A stretch of DNA of 64,000 nucleotides from Oceanobacillus halotolerans. Lineage in GTDB: Bacteria > Bacillota > Bacilli > Bacillales > Amphibacillaceae. This document shows positions 53,023 to 62,909 of this stretch, one piece after another; within the stretch, counting starts at the first letter, position 1; every line of letters starts with the position of its first letter. The stretch spans positions 310,001 to 374,000 of the forward strand of contig NZ_WIXL01000002.1 of the NCBI RefSeq assembly GCF_010993955.1, read 5' to 3'. A model generated the notes under the pieces. That model ran no database searches. It was not told the DNA's origin and worked only from the letters and a program-made list of their open reading frames with translations. The translations under genes were made by a program, and so were the position numbers.

Positions 53023-53712
53023 CTATAAGTACCCTTTTTCCTTTAAAGAAATAAATTTTCGATCACCTATCACTAAATGATCAAGAAGTTCTATTCCTAT
53101 CATTTTACCAGATTCAACTAAACGCCGTGTGACGTGAATATCTTCTTGTGAGGGAGATGGGTCGCCTGAGGGATGATTATGAGCACAAATGATGGAAGCG
53201 GCGGAACGTTTCACTGCTTCACGGTAGACTTCACGAGGGTGAACAATGGAAGCGTTTAAACTTCCAATGAAAATGGTCTGCCTATGAATGATTTGATTCT
53301 TGGTATTCAAAAAAAGTACAACAAAGTGTTCCTGTTTCAAGCTACGCATTTCTTCCATCACAAAATCAGCACCATCTTCAGGGGAGCGAATGACATAACG
53401 TTCATTTGGTCTAAAGGTGTTTAAACGTTTTCCAAGCTCTAGTGCAGCTAGTACTAAAACACCTTTTGCATTCCCAATCCCACGTATTGCTGTTAATTCC
53501 TCAATAGTTGCATCTTTTAATAACTTTAACCCTTCAAAATGGATTAGTAATCGGTTGGATAATTCCATAACCGACTCATTTTTCGATCCACTTCCTAATA
53601 GAATTGCTATTAGTTCTTGATTCGACAAATGATCTGCACCTAATTTCACTAGACGCTCCCTTGGCCTATCTTCTTTTGGAACATCTTTTATCATAATGGA
53701 TGATAATGTCAT
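53023..53712 (-). CDS. radC: JAB/MPN-domain protein RadC
   Basis: 229-residue protein with an N-terminal helix-hairpin-helix (AIRGIGNAKGVLVLAALELG) and a C-terminal JAMM metallo-domain with the E...HxHxSGD...D motif: AASIICAHNHPSGDPSPSQED. Named for repair, but no such role is established. I chose ATG 53712; a second ATG two codons earlier touches the AAGGAGGA site. Upstream neighbour is spoIIB; the maf gene found between them in B. subtilis is absent here. Confidence 0.93.
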   Translation of the reverse strand: MTLSSIMIKDVPKEDRPRERLVKLGADHLSNQELIAILLGSGSKNESVMELSNRLLIHFEGLKLLKDATIEELTAIRGIGNAKGVLVLAALELGKRLNTFRPNERYVIRSPEDGADFVMEEMRSLKQEHFVVLFLNTKNQIIHRQTIFIGSLNASIVHPREVYREAVKRSAASIICAHNHPSGDPSPSQEDIHVTRRLVESGKMIGIELLDHLVIGDRKFISLKEKGYL

Positions 53713-53901
53713 TACCATTCCTCCTTCGCTAAGATAGTATAATCTTAGCGACTAAAAACAAAATCCACAAACACCTAAAATTCCATTTTATCTAACTCTA
53801 TTTCTGTAAAATTACAGTTTATTTAGCGAAAGAGGAAATTCTAACGATTAAAACCTGGCAGAAATATATTCTTCATAAAGATTTAAAGGTTATAATTGTT
53901 T

Positions 53902-54849
53902 TTATAGGACTTGCTCCTCTAGTTCATACCATATTTGTAATAATAGATAATGTGCTCGATTTTCATCAGCAGCTTCCATTTCCTTATTAAGCTCTTTTAA
54001 TGTATTGTGTAATGGAGATAACGTTTCTGATTCTGTTGGAAAAGCTTCTAGAACTTTATTCCAACCTTCCGTCTGTAACGATCCATTTTGACTAACAGAT
54101 TTTAATGACGCTTTCCACTGATCACTAACATTATGTATCCACTGAGCTTCCTTTTCATTCAATGTTAGTTCCACTTCATCTGTCTGCCATTCTTTTACAT
54201 ATACTTCCTCATCGATAGTTGCTGCTAGTTCATTAGCATGTTCTTTTGTGCTAGCAACTCCTGTGAAAAGGAAATAACTTTCTCCATCATTCCACACAAC
54301 AGATGAATACCCAGAATTCTCAAGGTCTTTAGCGGCCTCTTCGGCATTAGGTTCATCAGAAAAAACCCCTGCTTGTACAACAAAACCTGTTAATGCTGGA
54401 AGTGAAGCAGATGAATTGGCCGTGACCTGAGGCTCATCTTCTTCAGTCGTTTGGTGCGAGTCATCATCGCCCTCATCATCTATAACCGCAGGAACGGATG
54501 AATTAGTATCACCAGTACCAGTGTAGTCATCCATTCCTCCAAAAAAATTCAACATAATAAAGCCTAGTATGGATCCTACTCCTATTGCAGATAAGATTGC
54601 AAATAAGATTGGCTTCAAATTTTTGAATCCCTTTTTCTTCTTTTGGAGGCCTCTATGAATATCGTCAGGATCATGCTGACGCGCATATGCAGGTATGTCC
54701 ATTTTATCATCTGATCCTTCTACAGCAGCAGCCATTTCATCATGTAATTCTTCAGGGTTAGTAGCACCACTAGTTTCTGCCGATTCAGATGACTGTTTAG
54801 TAGATTTCTTTTTGTTTAATTTAACGGTAATTGATCTTTTATTTTCCAC
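53902..54849 (-). CDS. spoIIB: SpoIIB-like SPOR-domain protein
   Basis: 315-residue bitopic protein: basic N-terminal segment rich in Lys and Ser, a transmembrane helix (about 84-104, ILFAILSAIGVGSILGFIML), an acidic linker, and a SPOR-like peptidoglycan-binding domain (about 155-235, LTGFVVQAGVFSDEPNAEEA). In B. subtilis SpoIIB lies between folC/comC and maf-radC and aids septal wall remodelling during engulfment. Context and layout agree; sequence of SpoIIB is poorly conserved. Confidence 0.85.
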   Translation of the reverse strand: MENKRSITVKLNKKKSTKQSSESAETSGATNPEELHDEMAAAVEGSDDKMDIPAYARQHDPDDIHRGLQKKKKGFKNLKPILFAILSAIGVGSILGFIMLNFFGGMDDYTGTGDTNSSVPAVIDDEGDDDSHQTTEEDEPQVTANSSASLPALTGFVVQAGVFSDEPNAEEAAKDLENSGYSSVVWNDGESYFLFTGVASTKEHANELAATIDEEVYVKEWQTDEVELTLNEKEAQWIHNVSDQWKASLKSVSQNGSLQTEGWNKVLEAFPTESETLSPLHNTLKELNKEMEAADENRAHYLLLQIWYELEEQVL

Positions 54850-55164
54850 GTTCTCCCCTCACTTTTAGCTGTTTATTTCACTCTAGCACACAAAATATAA
54901 AAAGTAAGGCGAGATTTGTAGCACTTCGAAAAAACCTTTCAACATATCTTTTCCTATTTCCTAATAATTCGTCATATTTCATAACACGTGATAAAAATTG
55001 ATTGTTAAAGATTATTGCTTTTCCTGTATGATTTTTCATGAATAGTTGATATATTATGCGCAGCAGGCTTTTGCTATAATTACCGCTACGGAAATCAATT
55101 GCGCTATATACGACGCATCATATACATGTTACGACGTTAAAAAACAACAAAAATACAAAAATCC

Positions 55165-56448
55165 TTATAAAAGTGACATATATTTTCGAACTTCCGTTAT
55201 AAAATGAAAAGATCCTGTGACAAAGTAGATAGCATCCTTGTCCCCTTTAAGAAAGTGCTGTAATTTAGCCCGCCAATCTATAGTAAAATCTTGTTCTCCT
55301 TGAAGCTGCATATTTTCTAGTTGTTGAAGTGTAGCAGCACGCTTATGATTAAAGGTCGTTATCGTAACCGTTGAAAAGTGTCCATCTACCATTTGTAGCA
55401 TCGTTTGAATATCTTTATCTTGAAATGCAGCAAATAATAAATGTTTTTCATGAGCTGGATAGATTTCTTCTACAGTTTCGACAAATAACTCCATACCAGC
55501 TGGATTATGTGCGCTATCGGCAATTATGACTGGATCTGTATAAATCTGTTCATACCTTCCTGGAATTGTTACCTTACTCAGACGCTTCAGCGTGTATTCC
55601 CAGTTGATGTGATAACCTTCTGATTGAAGTAGGAATAAGCCTTTGATAGCTACAGCACTATTTTCAACTTGATGTTTACCCTGAGCTAGTATTCTTACCG
55701 TTTGGTTATGTTTTTCGTCATGCCAACTATATCGTTGTATACTTAATTCTTGTTGTCTGTTTGAATAAGAAAAGTCGTGTGACAGTGCATATAATGGAGC
55801 TTCTTTAATGAATGCTTCCTTTTGAATAACTTGAAAAGCTGTACTGTAGACACTTCCTATAATAACGGGCGTTTGATGCTTAATAATACCCGCTTTTTGA
55901 TAGGCAATTTCCTGTATGGTACCACCTAAGAAGTGCGTATGGTCTAGTTCTACATTTGTAATGATCGAAAAAAGAGGAGTAAGGCAATTGGTTGTGTCTT
56001 CTCTTCCTCCCATTCCTGCCTCTATTAGTGCAATTTCGACATGTTGAGAAAAATATAGAAACGCTAGGGCTGTTATAATTTCAAATTCACTGGGCTCCTC
56101 TAAATGCTGATCCAACTCATTTATTGCAGGTAACATGGTATTTAATAATGAAATAAATGTGTCCTCATCTATTAGTGTATTATTGTCAAGAATGTGTCCC
56201 CGTCTACCAGCTAAACTCGGGGAAGTGAATATACCTACTCGATAACCGTTTGCTGCTAAAGCTTGACTTAAAAAATTCGCTGTAGACCCTTTTCCATTAG
56301 TTCCTGCAATGTGAATAGCCTTTATTGTTTCTTGAGGATCACCGAGTAAGTGAAGTAGATGGATTATACGTGTTAAACCTGGTTTTATCCCTAACGAAGC
56401 ACGATTTTCAAAAAATGTTTCAACTTCTTCTATTGATGTGAACATCAT
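55165..56448 (-). CDS. folC: Folylpolyglutamate synthase/dihydrofolate synthase
   Basis: Mur-ligase-type enzyme of 427 residues adding glutamate to folates. IHIAGTNGKGSTANFL is the P-loop (about residues 42-57); VELDHTHFLGGTIQEIAYQKAGII gives the domain-linking signature; ADSAHNPAGMELF lies in the C-terminal domain. I chose the double ATG at 56448 behind AGGTAGGG. It is divergent from the ATP-grasp pair. The comC gene next to folC in B. subtilis is missing; 54850-55164 holds only AT-rich sequence and a fragment of C/D-repeat flank (55034-55140). Confidence 0.95.
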   Translation of the reverse strand: MMFTSIEEVETFFENRASLGIKPGLTRIIHLLHLLGDPQETIKAIHIAGTNGKGSTANFLSQALAANGYRVGIFTSPSLAGRRGHILDNNTLIDEDTFISLLNTMLPAINELDQHLEEPSEFEIITALAFLYFSQHVEIALIEAGMGGREDTTNCLTPLFSIITNVELDHTHFLGGTIQEIAYQKAGIIKHQTPVIIGSVYSTAFQVIQKEAFIKEAPLYALSHDFSYSNRQQELSIQRYSWHDEKHNQTVRILAQGKHQVENSAVAIKGLFLLQSEGYHINWEYTLKRLSKVTIPGRYEQIYTDPVIIADSAHNPAGMELFVETVEEIYPAHEKHLLFAAFQDKDIQTMLQMVDGHFSTVTITTFNHKRAATLQQLENMQLQGEQDFTIDWRAKLQHFLKGDKDAIYFVTGSFHFITEVRKYMSLL

Positions 56449-56534
56449 ATACCCTACCTTTGTCATCTGATATAATAGTTGTCGAATTATTGTTTTTTAT
56501 CACGTAATATATTTTTTATATAAAGAAAGGAAGA

Positions 56535-57443
56535 TTGCGATTGAGTCTCCATGCATGGATTATTTACAATGGCCACCTGCCTAGTAATAAATTTATCGAC
56601 TTTGCAGAATGGCTACATAGTGCCGCTATTAAACGTAATATTACAGCAGAAATGATTCCAAATCACGAGTTATTAGCATTTTTATCGGGTAGCTCACTTG
56701 AATTACGACAAACAAATCCAGCACCATTACCAGATTTTGTTCTATTTACCGATAAAGATATATACTTAGCTAAACAACTTGAATTATTAGGTATTCCTGT
56801 ATTTAATAATGCAGAAGCAATTAGTGTTAGCGATAATAAAATTACTTCTTATCAAATATTAGCACAACATCAGCTGCCTATTCCAAAAACAATTATTGCT
56901 CCGAAAATATTTAATAACCATACAACAATCGATGACGCTTTTATAACCAATGTTATCAACTCATTAGGTTTCCCAATGATTATAAAAGAAGCTTATGGAT
57001 CATTTGGAGAACAAGTCTATTTAATTGAAGACAAATCAGCAATGCTATCTAAAGTAAATGCACTTCTAGGAAAAGAATTTGTCTTTCAAGAATTCATTCA
57101 TACTAGTTATGGAAAAGACTGTCGTTTACATGTTGTTGGAAATCAAGTGGTTGCTAGTATGATGCGAACTGCTTCAGATGACTTTAGAGCAAATGTAACT
57201 GCTGGTGGAACAATGAAACGCTATAATCCTTCACCTATTGAACAAAATATAGCTATTTCAGCAACCAAGGCAATCGGAGCTCATTTTGCTGGTGTAGACT
57301 TATTATTTGGTAAGAATAACAACCCAATTATTTGTGAAATCAACTCCAATGCGCATATTCGAAATATGTATGATTGTACATCAGTTAATGTAGCAGATTA
57401 TATTATCGATTATATTGTTAAAACAGTAAAGCCTAAACATTAA
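56535..57443 (+). CDS. RimK-like ATP-grasp ligase 1
   Basis: A 302-residue ATP-grasp enzyme. N-terminal alpha/beta domain (about 1-100); ATP-grasp from about 105, with NKITSYQILAQHQLPIPKT, the phosphate-loop region IKEAYGSFGEQVYLIED, QEFIHTSYGKDCRLHVVG, DDFRANVTAGG and the metal-binding ICEINSNAH. These match the RimK/glutamate-ligase group (ATP-dependent amide bond formation on a carboxylate). Substrate is unknown. TTG start at 56535 after AAAGGAAG; TTG 56541 is possible. It is followed after 13 bp by a second ligase. Confidence 0.83.
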   Translation: MRLSLHAWIIYNGHLPSNKFIDFAEWLHSAAIKRNITAEMIPNHELLAFLSGSSLELRQTNPAPLPDFVLFTDKDIYLAKQLELLGIPVFNNAEAISVSDNKITSYQILAQHQLPIPKTIIAPKIFNNHTTIDDAFITNVINSLGFPMIIKEAYGSFGEQVYLIEDKSAMLSKVNALLGKEFVFQEFIHTSYGKDCRLHVVGNQVVASMMRTASDDFRANVTAGGTMKRYNPSPIEQNIAISATKAIGAHFAGVDLLFGKNNNPIICEINSNAHIRNMYDCTSVNVADYIIDYIVKTVKPKH

Positions 57444-57456
57444 AGGATGAGATAAC

Positions 57457-58320
57457 TTGACGAAAACTGGTTGGCTTATTTATCGAAAAGAGGATGCAAA
57501 ACAAAACGAGGGGTTTATTCAGTGGTTTATGGATGAAGCAAGTGCAATTGATATTTCTATAGAACTAGTATATCGTGAACAGGTTCAAATTGGTATTATG
57601 AATCAAAAACTAAGTATTTTAAAAGATGGAGAAAGTACTTCTTTTCCTAACTTCGCGATTGTTCGTACAATAGACCCCTTACTAAGTTCACACTTAGAAA
57701 ATATAGGTATTACGGTATATAATTCCTCATATGTAGCATCAATTTGTAATCATAAAGCAATGACACATCAAGAGGTAATGAAACTTCATATTCCGATGGT
57801 CAATACCATTTTCACAACAAAAGATACCATATCACCAGCAGCTCCCCCTATCGAATATCCCTTTGTGATCAAGGATGTACATAGTAGAGGGGGGAAACAT
57901 GTTTTCTATGTGAACAACGAAAGAGTGCTTAAAGAAAGTTTAATGAAAATAACGAGCCAGGATATTCTTATTCAGGATTGTAAGGTTCAACTCGGAAAAG
58001 ATGTTCGTGTGTTTGTCATTGGAAAAGAGATCATCGCGGCAGTATTACGGGAAAGTCAGACGGATTTCCGTGCCAATTTTAAATTAGGTGGTCAAGCATC
58101 CATCTATCATCTATCTTCTTCAGAAAAACAGATGATCCAAAAAATTGTTAAGCATTTCGATTTTGGCATGGTTGGCATCGATTTCTTAATAAATCATGAT
58201 GGAACACTACTTTTTAATGAAATAGAGGATGTTGTTGGATCTCGCACATTAAGTGCTGTAAGCGATATTAATATTGTTAAGCAGTACCTTCACTATATAA
58301 AGGATGATTTAATAAAGTGA
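57457..58320 (+). CDS. RimK-like ATP-grasp ligase 2
   Basis: A 287-residue paralogue of the preceding gene: NHKAMTHQEVMKLHIPMVNT, VIKDVHSRGGKHVFYVNN, QDCKVQLGKDVRVFVIG, TDFRANFKLGG and LLFNEIEDVVGSRTLS. At the position of the usual E-x-N metal site it has E-I-E-D, so Asn is replaced by Glu. Starts at TTG 57457 behind AAAGGAT, and the two genes are surely cotranscribed. Possible roles include making a heterodimer or two successive ligations on a peptide, protein tail or cofactor; none can be shown from sequence. Confidence 0.82.
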   Translation: MTKTGWLIYRKEDAKQNEGFIQWFMDEASAIDISIELVYREQVQIGIMNQKLSILKDGESTSFPNFAIVRTIDPLLSSHLENIGITVYNSSYVASICNHKAMTHQEVMKLHIPMVNTIFTTKDTISPAAPPIEYPFVIKDVHSRGGKHVFYVNNERVLKESLMKITSQDILIQDCKVQLGKDVRVFVIGKEIIAAVLRESQTDFRANFKLGGQASIYHLSSSEKQMIQKIVKHFDFGMVGIDFLINHDGTLLFNEIEDVVGSRTLSAVSDINIVKQYLHYIKDDLIK

Positions 58321-58518
58321 AACTCATTCAGTAGGGGTTTTGCGACGCACAGGACGTGCTAGTGCCGACGTTGGCGATTGACGTGGCGTTTTTAGTCGGC
58401 CTTCATCCCCTACTAAATGTTAGTTGAACGAATCAGGACTTTACTGGCAGTTATCCCCCACTTACACTTCCTTGAAACGCGAAGTCTTGAAGTGGGGGTC
58501 TTACTGCCAGTTAAGACG
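58321..58518 (-). repeat. Two-hairpin element F with M in its loop, copy F2
   Basis: Reverse orientation to F1. Outer hairpin b is AACTCATTCAGTAGGGG/CCCCTACTAAATGTTAGTT, and its loop contains module M6 (58342-58400: on the minus strand GCCGAC...GTCGGC then ACTAGCACGTCCTGTGCG). Hairpin a follows: ATCCCCCACTT...AAGTGGGGGTC with CAGT flanks. Confidence 0.72.
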
Positions 58519-58526
58519 TGATAAAA

Positions 58527-58572
58527 TAAACCAAAGTGGAATTTCAACTTAAGAAATTCCACTTTGGTTTTT
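58527..58572 (-). terminator. valS terminator
   Basis: AAACCAAAGTGGAATTTC and GAAATTCCACTTTGGTTT form a perfect 18-bp stem around AACTTAA; A- and T-runs on both sides, so it probably serves the converging ATP-grasp and valS transcripts. Confidence 0.92.
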
Positions 58573-58594
58573 AAATTATTTTTGGAAAAAGAAC

Positions 58595-61243
58595 TTACCC
58601 TTTTAACTCTTCTAAGCGAGCTTTCACTTTTGCTTGTTTATCCAAGTAATCTTTCTCTTTTTGTTTTTCTTCCTCCACTACTGCTTCAGGAGCTTTGTTC
58701 ACAAATCCTTCATTCGCTAACTTTTTCTGAACACGCTCCACTTCTTTCGTCCACTTCTCTAATTCTTTTTCTAAGCGAACAATTTCCTTATCAAAGTCAA
58801 TTAATCCTTCAAGTGGCAAGAAGATTTCAGCACCTGTTACCACAGCGGTCATCGCTTTATCTGGAGCATCGACACTTGTTGCGATAGTTAATTCACTTGG
58901 ATTACAGAACCTTTCCAAATATTCACGGTGCTGCTCCAATTCACTTACAACTTTATCATTCTCAGCTTGGATGAGGAGTTGTATTTGTTTAGACATTGGT
59001 GTGTTGACTTCAGCACGAATATTTCGCACTGATTTAATAATGGCAACGAGTCGTTTCATTTCTTTGGAAGCCTGTTCATCATGAAATTCATCACGAACCT
59101 CAGGCCATTTTGCCACCGTAATAGACTCACCTTCATGTGGGAGCTGCTGCCATATTTCCTCGGTAATAAATGGCATGTATGGATGCAGCATGCGCATTGT
59201 TTGATCTAACACATAAGCTAACACAGAACGAGTTGTTTTCTTTTTCGCTTCATCATCCCCATATAAAGGAAGTTTAGCCATTTCAATATACCAGTCACAC
59301 AATTCATCCCAAATAAAATTATAGAGATACCGTCCTGCTTCTCCAAATTCATATTTAGTTGTGTTCTTCGTAACCTGTTCAATCGTTTCATTTAAACGGG
59401 TCAAAATCCATTTATCAGCAAGTGTCAAATCACCAGTAAGATCAATGTCTTCATAGCTGAAGTCTTCCATATTCATTAAGGAGAAGCGGGAAGCATTCCA
59501 TACTTTATTGGCAAAATTCCATGTTGCTTCTACTTTTTCCCAATGGAAGCGCAAATCCTGACCTGGTGTAGATCCTGTTAATAAGAAGTAACGTAAGGAG
59601 TCAGCACCATACTTATCAATAACATCCATTGGATCAACGCCATTACCGAGCGATTTACTCATTTTACGTCCTTGTGCATCTCGAATCAAGCCATGTACTA
59701 AAACATCTTTGAATGGACGTTTTCCAGTGAATTCTTTTGATTGAAAAATCATTCGAGCTACCCAGAAGAAAATAATATCATAGCCAGTAACTAAGACATC
59801 TGTCGGGAAGTAACGCTTAAAATCCTCAGCGTTTTTATCGGGCCAACCCATGGTAGAAAATGGCCAAAGCGCACTAGAGAACCACGTATCCAATACATCT
59901 TCATCCTGCTCCCAATTTTCGATATCTTCTGGGGCTTCTTTTCCTACATATACCTCTTTTGTTTCTTTGTGATACCATGCTGGGATACGATGGCCCCACC
60001 ACAATTGACGGGAAATACACCAATCACGTATATTTTCCATCCAATGTAAATACGTACGTTCAAATCGGTCTGGCACAAAGTTGACTTTATCTTCACTATT
60101 TTGCAGACCAATTGCCTCATCAGCTAATGGTTGCATTTTCACAAACCATTGTGTTGATAAGTAAGGTTCAACAACAGCCCCACTGCGTTCGGAATGTCCT
60201 ACTTGATGGGTATGGTCCTCAATCTTAAACAACACACCTTGTTCTTCTAGATCTTTTACAATTTGCTTACGGCATTCAAAGCGATCCAGACCTTTATAAT
60301 CACCCGCGTTTTCATTCATCGATCCGTCTTCATTCATGATAAGAATTCGTTCTAAGTTATGACGGTTTCCGATATCAAAGTCATTCGGATCATGGGCAGG
60401 TGTTATTTTAACCGCACCAGACCCCATTTCCATATCGACATAATCATCTGCTACGATTTCAATCTCACGACCAACAATTGGAAGTACTACTGTTTTCCCA
60501 ATTAAGTGCTGATAACGTTCATCATCTGGGTGTACTGCTACCGCTGTATCCCCCAACATTGTTTCTGGACGGGTAGTTGCTATTTCGATTGTTTCCTCAC
60601 TACCTTTAATTGGATATCGCATATGATAAAACTTTCCTTGCACCTCTTCATAGATAACTTCTATATCTGAAAGAGCTGTTTTCGTATCAGGGTCCCAATT
60701 AATGATATATTCACCACGATAAATGAACCCTTTTTCATAAAGGGTGACAAATACTTCGCGCACTGCATCAGATAACCCCTCATCTAAGGTGAAACGTTCA
60801 CGGGAATAATCAACTCCTAAGCCTAATTTTTCCCATTGCGCGCGAATGAAATCAGCATACTCACCCTTCCATTCCCAAGCTTTTTCTAAGAACTTCTCTC
60901 TGCCTAAATCATATCGGCTTTGTCCCTCTTCTTTCAGCTTTGCTTCTACTTTTGCCTGTGTTGCAATCCCAGCATGGTCCATTCCAGGAAGCCATAATAC
61001 ATCATATCCCTGCATCCGCTTCATTCTGGAGATCGTATCCTGCATCGTGGTATCCCATGCATGTCCCAGATGCAACTTCCCTGTAACATTTGGAGGCGGG
61101 ATAACAATAGAAAATGGCTCCTTATCCGGATTATTGGTTGCTTCAAAGAACTTCCCTTCCACCCAAAACTTATATCGATCTTTTTCTACTGCTTGTGGAT
61201 CATATTTTGATGACATGGACACTTCCTTTTCTTTCTCGCTCAT
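58595..61243 (-). CDS. valS: Valine--tRNA ligase
   Basis: Class I synthetase of 882 residues. HIGH-type motif is [15 protein letters not shown] (about 48-62), the CP1 editing domain contains [24 protein letters not shown] is [14 protein letters not shown] (about 524), followed by the helical anticodon domain and a C-terminal coiled-coil arm. AAGGAGGA precedes ATG 61243. Controlled by its own T-box leader. Confidence 0.98.
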   Translation of the reverse strand: MSEKEKEVSMSSKYDPQAVEKDRYKFWVEGKFFEATNNPDKEPFSIVIPPPNVTGKLHLGHAWDTTMQDTISRMKRMQGYDVLWLPGMDHAGIATQAKVEAKLKEEGQSRYDLGREKFLEKAWEWKGEYADFIRAQWEKLGLGVDYSRERFTLDEGLSDAVREVFVTLYEKGFIYRGEYIINWDPDTKTALSDIEVIYEEVQGKFYHMRYPIKGSEETIEIATTRPETMLGDTAVAVHPDDERYQHLIGKTVVLPIVGREIEIVADDYVDMEMGSGAVKITPAHDPNDFDIGNRHNLERILIMNEDGSMNENAGDYKGLDRFECRKQIVKDLEEQGVLFKIEDHTHQVGHSERSGAVVEPYLSTQWFVKMQPLADEAIGLQNSEDKVNFVPDRFERTYLHWMENIRDWCISRQLWWGHRIPAWYHKETKEVYVGKEAPEDIENWEQDEDVLDTWFSSALWPFSTMGWPDKNAEDFKRYFPTDVLVTGYDIIFFWVARMIFQSKEFTGKRPFKDVLVHGLIRDAQGRKMSKSLGNGVDPMDVIDKYGADSLRYFLLTGSTPGQDLRFHWEKVEATWNFANKVWNASRFSLMNMEDFSYEDIDLTGDLTLADKWILTRLNETIEQVTKNTTKYEFGEAGRYLYNFIWDELCDWYIEMAKLPLYGDDEAKKKTTRSVLAYVLDQTMRMLHPYMPFITEEIWQQLPHEGESITVAKWPEVRDEFHDEQASKEMKRLVAIIKSVRNIRAEVNTPMSKQIQLLIQAENDKVVSELEQHREYLERFCNPSELTIATSVDAPDKAMTAVVTGAEIFLPLEGLIDFDKEIVRLEKELEKWTKEVERVQKKLANEGFVNKAPEAVVEEEKQKEKDYLDKQAKVKARLEELKG

Positions 61244-61265
61244 GTGTTTTCCTCCTTCAAGTATA

Positions 61266-61533
61266 ATAAAAAACCCTTTTCATCCTTAAAAAGGACGAAA
61301 AGGGTATAATTCCGTGGTACCACCTTTATTTGCAAGTTATATTAATAAGACTAGTTAACTTGCACACTCACATTGATAACGGTTTTCAACCGGCTTCTCC
61401 TACTATTTTTCAAAGAAGCTGTATCAAGGGCGACCTTCCAAAATAATACAAACCAGGAAGTTTCCAGCCAAGCCTTCCCTCTCTATGGGTGATTATTTTG
61501 TACTCTTCCCTCTCTTCACATTTCCTGTATGGT
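61266..61533 (-). ncRNA. T-box leader of valS
   Basis: On the minus strand T-box AAAGGTGGTACCACGGAA at 61309-61326 is followed by the terminator stem CCCTTTTCGTCC/GGATGAAAAGGG and a T-run (61268-61305). A GTA triplet in AATAGTAGGAGAAG is a candidate valine specifier (tentative). Length about 265 nt. Only about 20 bp separate the terminator from the valS ribosome binding site, unlike alaS. Confidence 0.92.
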
Positions 61534-61539
61534 ACTTAT

Positions 61540-61568
61540 ATTTTAATATGACGATATGATAAATACAA
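61540..61568 (-). promoter_or_regulatory. Promoter of the valS T-box transcript
   Basis: TTGTAT (61563-61568), 17-bp spacer, TAAAAT (61540-61545) on the minus strand. Confidence 0.65.
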
Positions 61569-61654
61569 CTTATAAATCAATATTGCACAAAACAAGTTTG
61601 TCTATACATATCTTATTATAAAGCAGCCAAAATGTGAAGCGAGAGGGTGATTTA

Positions 61655-61843
61655 ATGGCTCGTTTTTACCGTTATAGATTACCACCATGGGCATTAAGGT
61701 GTATTATTATCCTAGAAAGAGTAACATTACCGATTTTAATCTTTCAATTAATACGAACCCTATTTTTCCCTTCTACTTTAGATGTGTTTTTATTAGGGTT
61801 ATTAGTTGGTCTGTTTATCGCATTTTATTTGGAATGGATTTAG
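61655..61843 (+). CDS. Small membrane protein of unknown function
   Basis: A 62-residue protein starting MARFYRYRLPPWALRC, with a basic N-terminus and two hydrophobic segments (about 14-34 and 42-60). I chose ATG 61655, preceded by GAGAGGG; the frame is open seven codons further. Its last four bases overlap the end of ysxE on the opposite strand. I do not recognise a family; the basic start and two helices suggest a membrane-anchored accessory protein. Confidence 0.62.
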   Translation: MARFYRYRLPPWALRCIIILERVTLPILIFQLIRTLFFPSTLDVFLLGLLVGLFIAFYLEWI

Positions 61844-62850
61844 CTTTCGAGGGATTCATCTAAGAAAGAGGGCTCAATCATGTCATTGAACTTTTGAGAA
61901 AACTTTATTGCTAAAAGCAGTTGTCGATAAGTATGCACAAGCTCCTTCATATGATCTATTGTAGTCGAAAAATCACCACTATCATATTGTTTTATAAGGT
62001 TGATATAATCGGTAGGATCTAGTAGGTAAATTGCTAATAACCGTAACTCTATCTTAGATAAATTATTTTCTTTTGTATAAATATCAAATAAATCAATAAG
62101 TGCTTCGCCTGGTTGATCATGGTATTTACATTCTTCCTTTATGAATCTGGATAAATCTATACAAGCATTTCCAAAGAAAGCATTTTCCCAATTGATAATT
62201 GACGTATGTTGGTGATGAAGTACGTGGGAAAATTGAAGTTGACCATGGCATAAGCTAAAACTCCACCTAGTTTGTTCTTCTAGCAATTCCATAAATCCTG
62301 TAAGATGATTGATAAGTTCATAAAATACAAATTCTAAATCACGATAATGTGTACAAACTTGTAAGCCAAATGGTGACATGTATGGTTCACTTTCAAATTT
62401 TTCCACATACCCAATTAACATAGAATGCATCTCCAAACAATAACTATGATACTGTTTAAACTGCTGTGCTGAGTGTTTTGGATCCATAGAAAGCGATTGT
62501 TTGGTTATGGCATGTATGTTTCCTATACTTCTATATATATTTTCAATTGCTTGTTGTTTCGTTACCTGTTGTGAATCAACCCATGGAGTCAAGTACCAAA
62601 TCGATTGATCACCATAAGTATATAGTTCCCTATCTTTTGTTAAATAAAGTGGTAACACATCAATTAAATGGCTGGAATATGCTTGATCATAGACCCTTTT
62701 CCAATTATCAATTTCACTATTTGATAAGGAACTTTTCTTTAATGCATAAACTGCATTACCATCAGAGACTTGATAAAGACGGTCTGTAACTGTTTTTACT
62801 TCTTTTGTATATACACCATATTGATTTAAAATGGTTTCGATCATTTTCAC
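61840..62850 (-). CDS. ysxE: YsxE, CotS-family kinase-fold spore coat protein
   Basis: 336-residue protein of the CotS/YutH/YsxE group with an aminoglycoside-phosphotransferase-like fold. The catalytic loop reads SLCHGQLQFSHVLHH, where the usual H-G-D-x4-N has Gln for Asp and His for Asn, and the DFD position reads IINWENAFFG. So key catalytic residues are changed and it may be a structural coat protein. B. subtilis ysxE likewise follows spoVID and YsxE is a SpoVID-dependent coat protein. I chose GTG 62850 five bases after AGGTGG. Confidence 0.87.
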   Translation of the reverse strand: MKMIETILNQYGVYTKEVKTVTDRLYQVSDGNAVYALKKSSLSNSEIDNWKRVYDQAYSSHLIDVLPLYLTKDRELYTYGDQSIWYLTPWVDSQQVTKQQAIENIYRSIGNIHAITKQSLSMDPKHSAQQFKQYHSYCLEMHSMLIGYVEKFESEPYMSPFGLQVCTHYRDLEFVFYELINHLTGFMELLEEQTRWSFSLCHGQLQFSHVLHHQHTSIINWENAFFGNACIDLSRFIKEECKYHDQPGEALIDLFDIYTKENNLSKIELRLLAIYLLDPTDYINLIKQYDSGDFSTTIDHMKELVHTYRQLLLAIKFSQKFNDMIEPSFLDESLES

Positions 62851-62872
62851 ATCTACCACCTACTAAAATTAG

Positions 62873-62904
62873 ATACCCCTTGATATGAAAAGATCAAGGG
62901 GTAT
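62873..62904 (-). terminator. Hairpin between spoVID and ysxE
   Basis: ATACCCCTTGAT and ATCAAGGGGTAT form a perfect 12-bp stem around the loop at 62885-62892. Only a weak T-run follows on the minus strand, so it may attenuate or stabilise and not fully terminate. Confidence 0.7.
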
Positions 62905-62909
62905 ATAGA

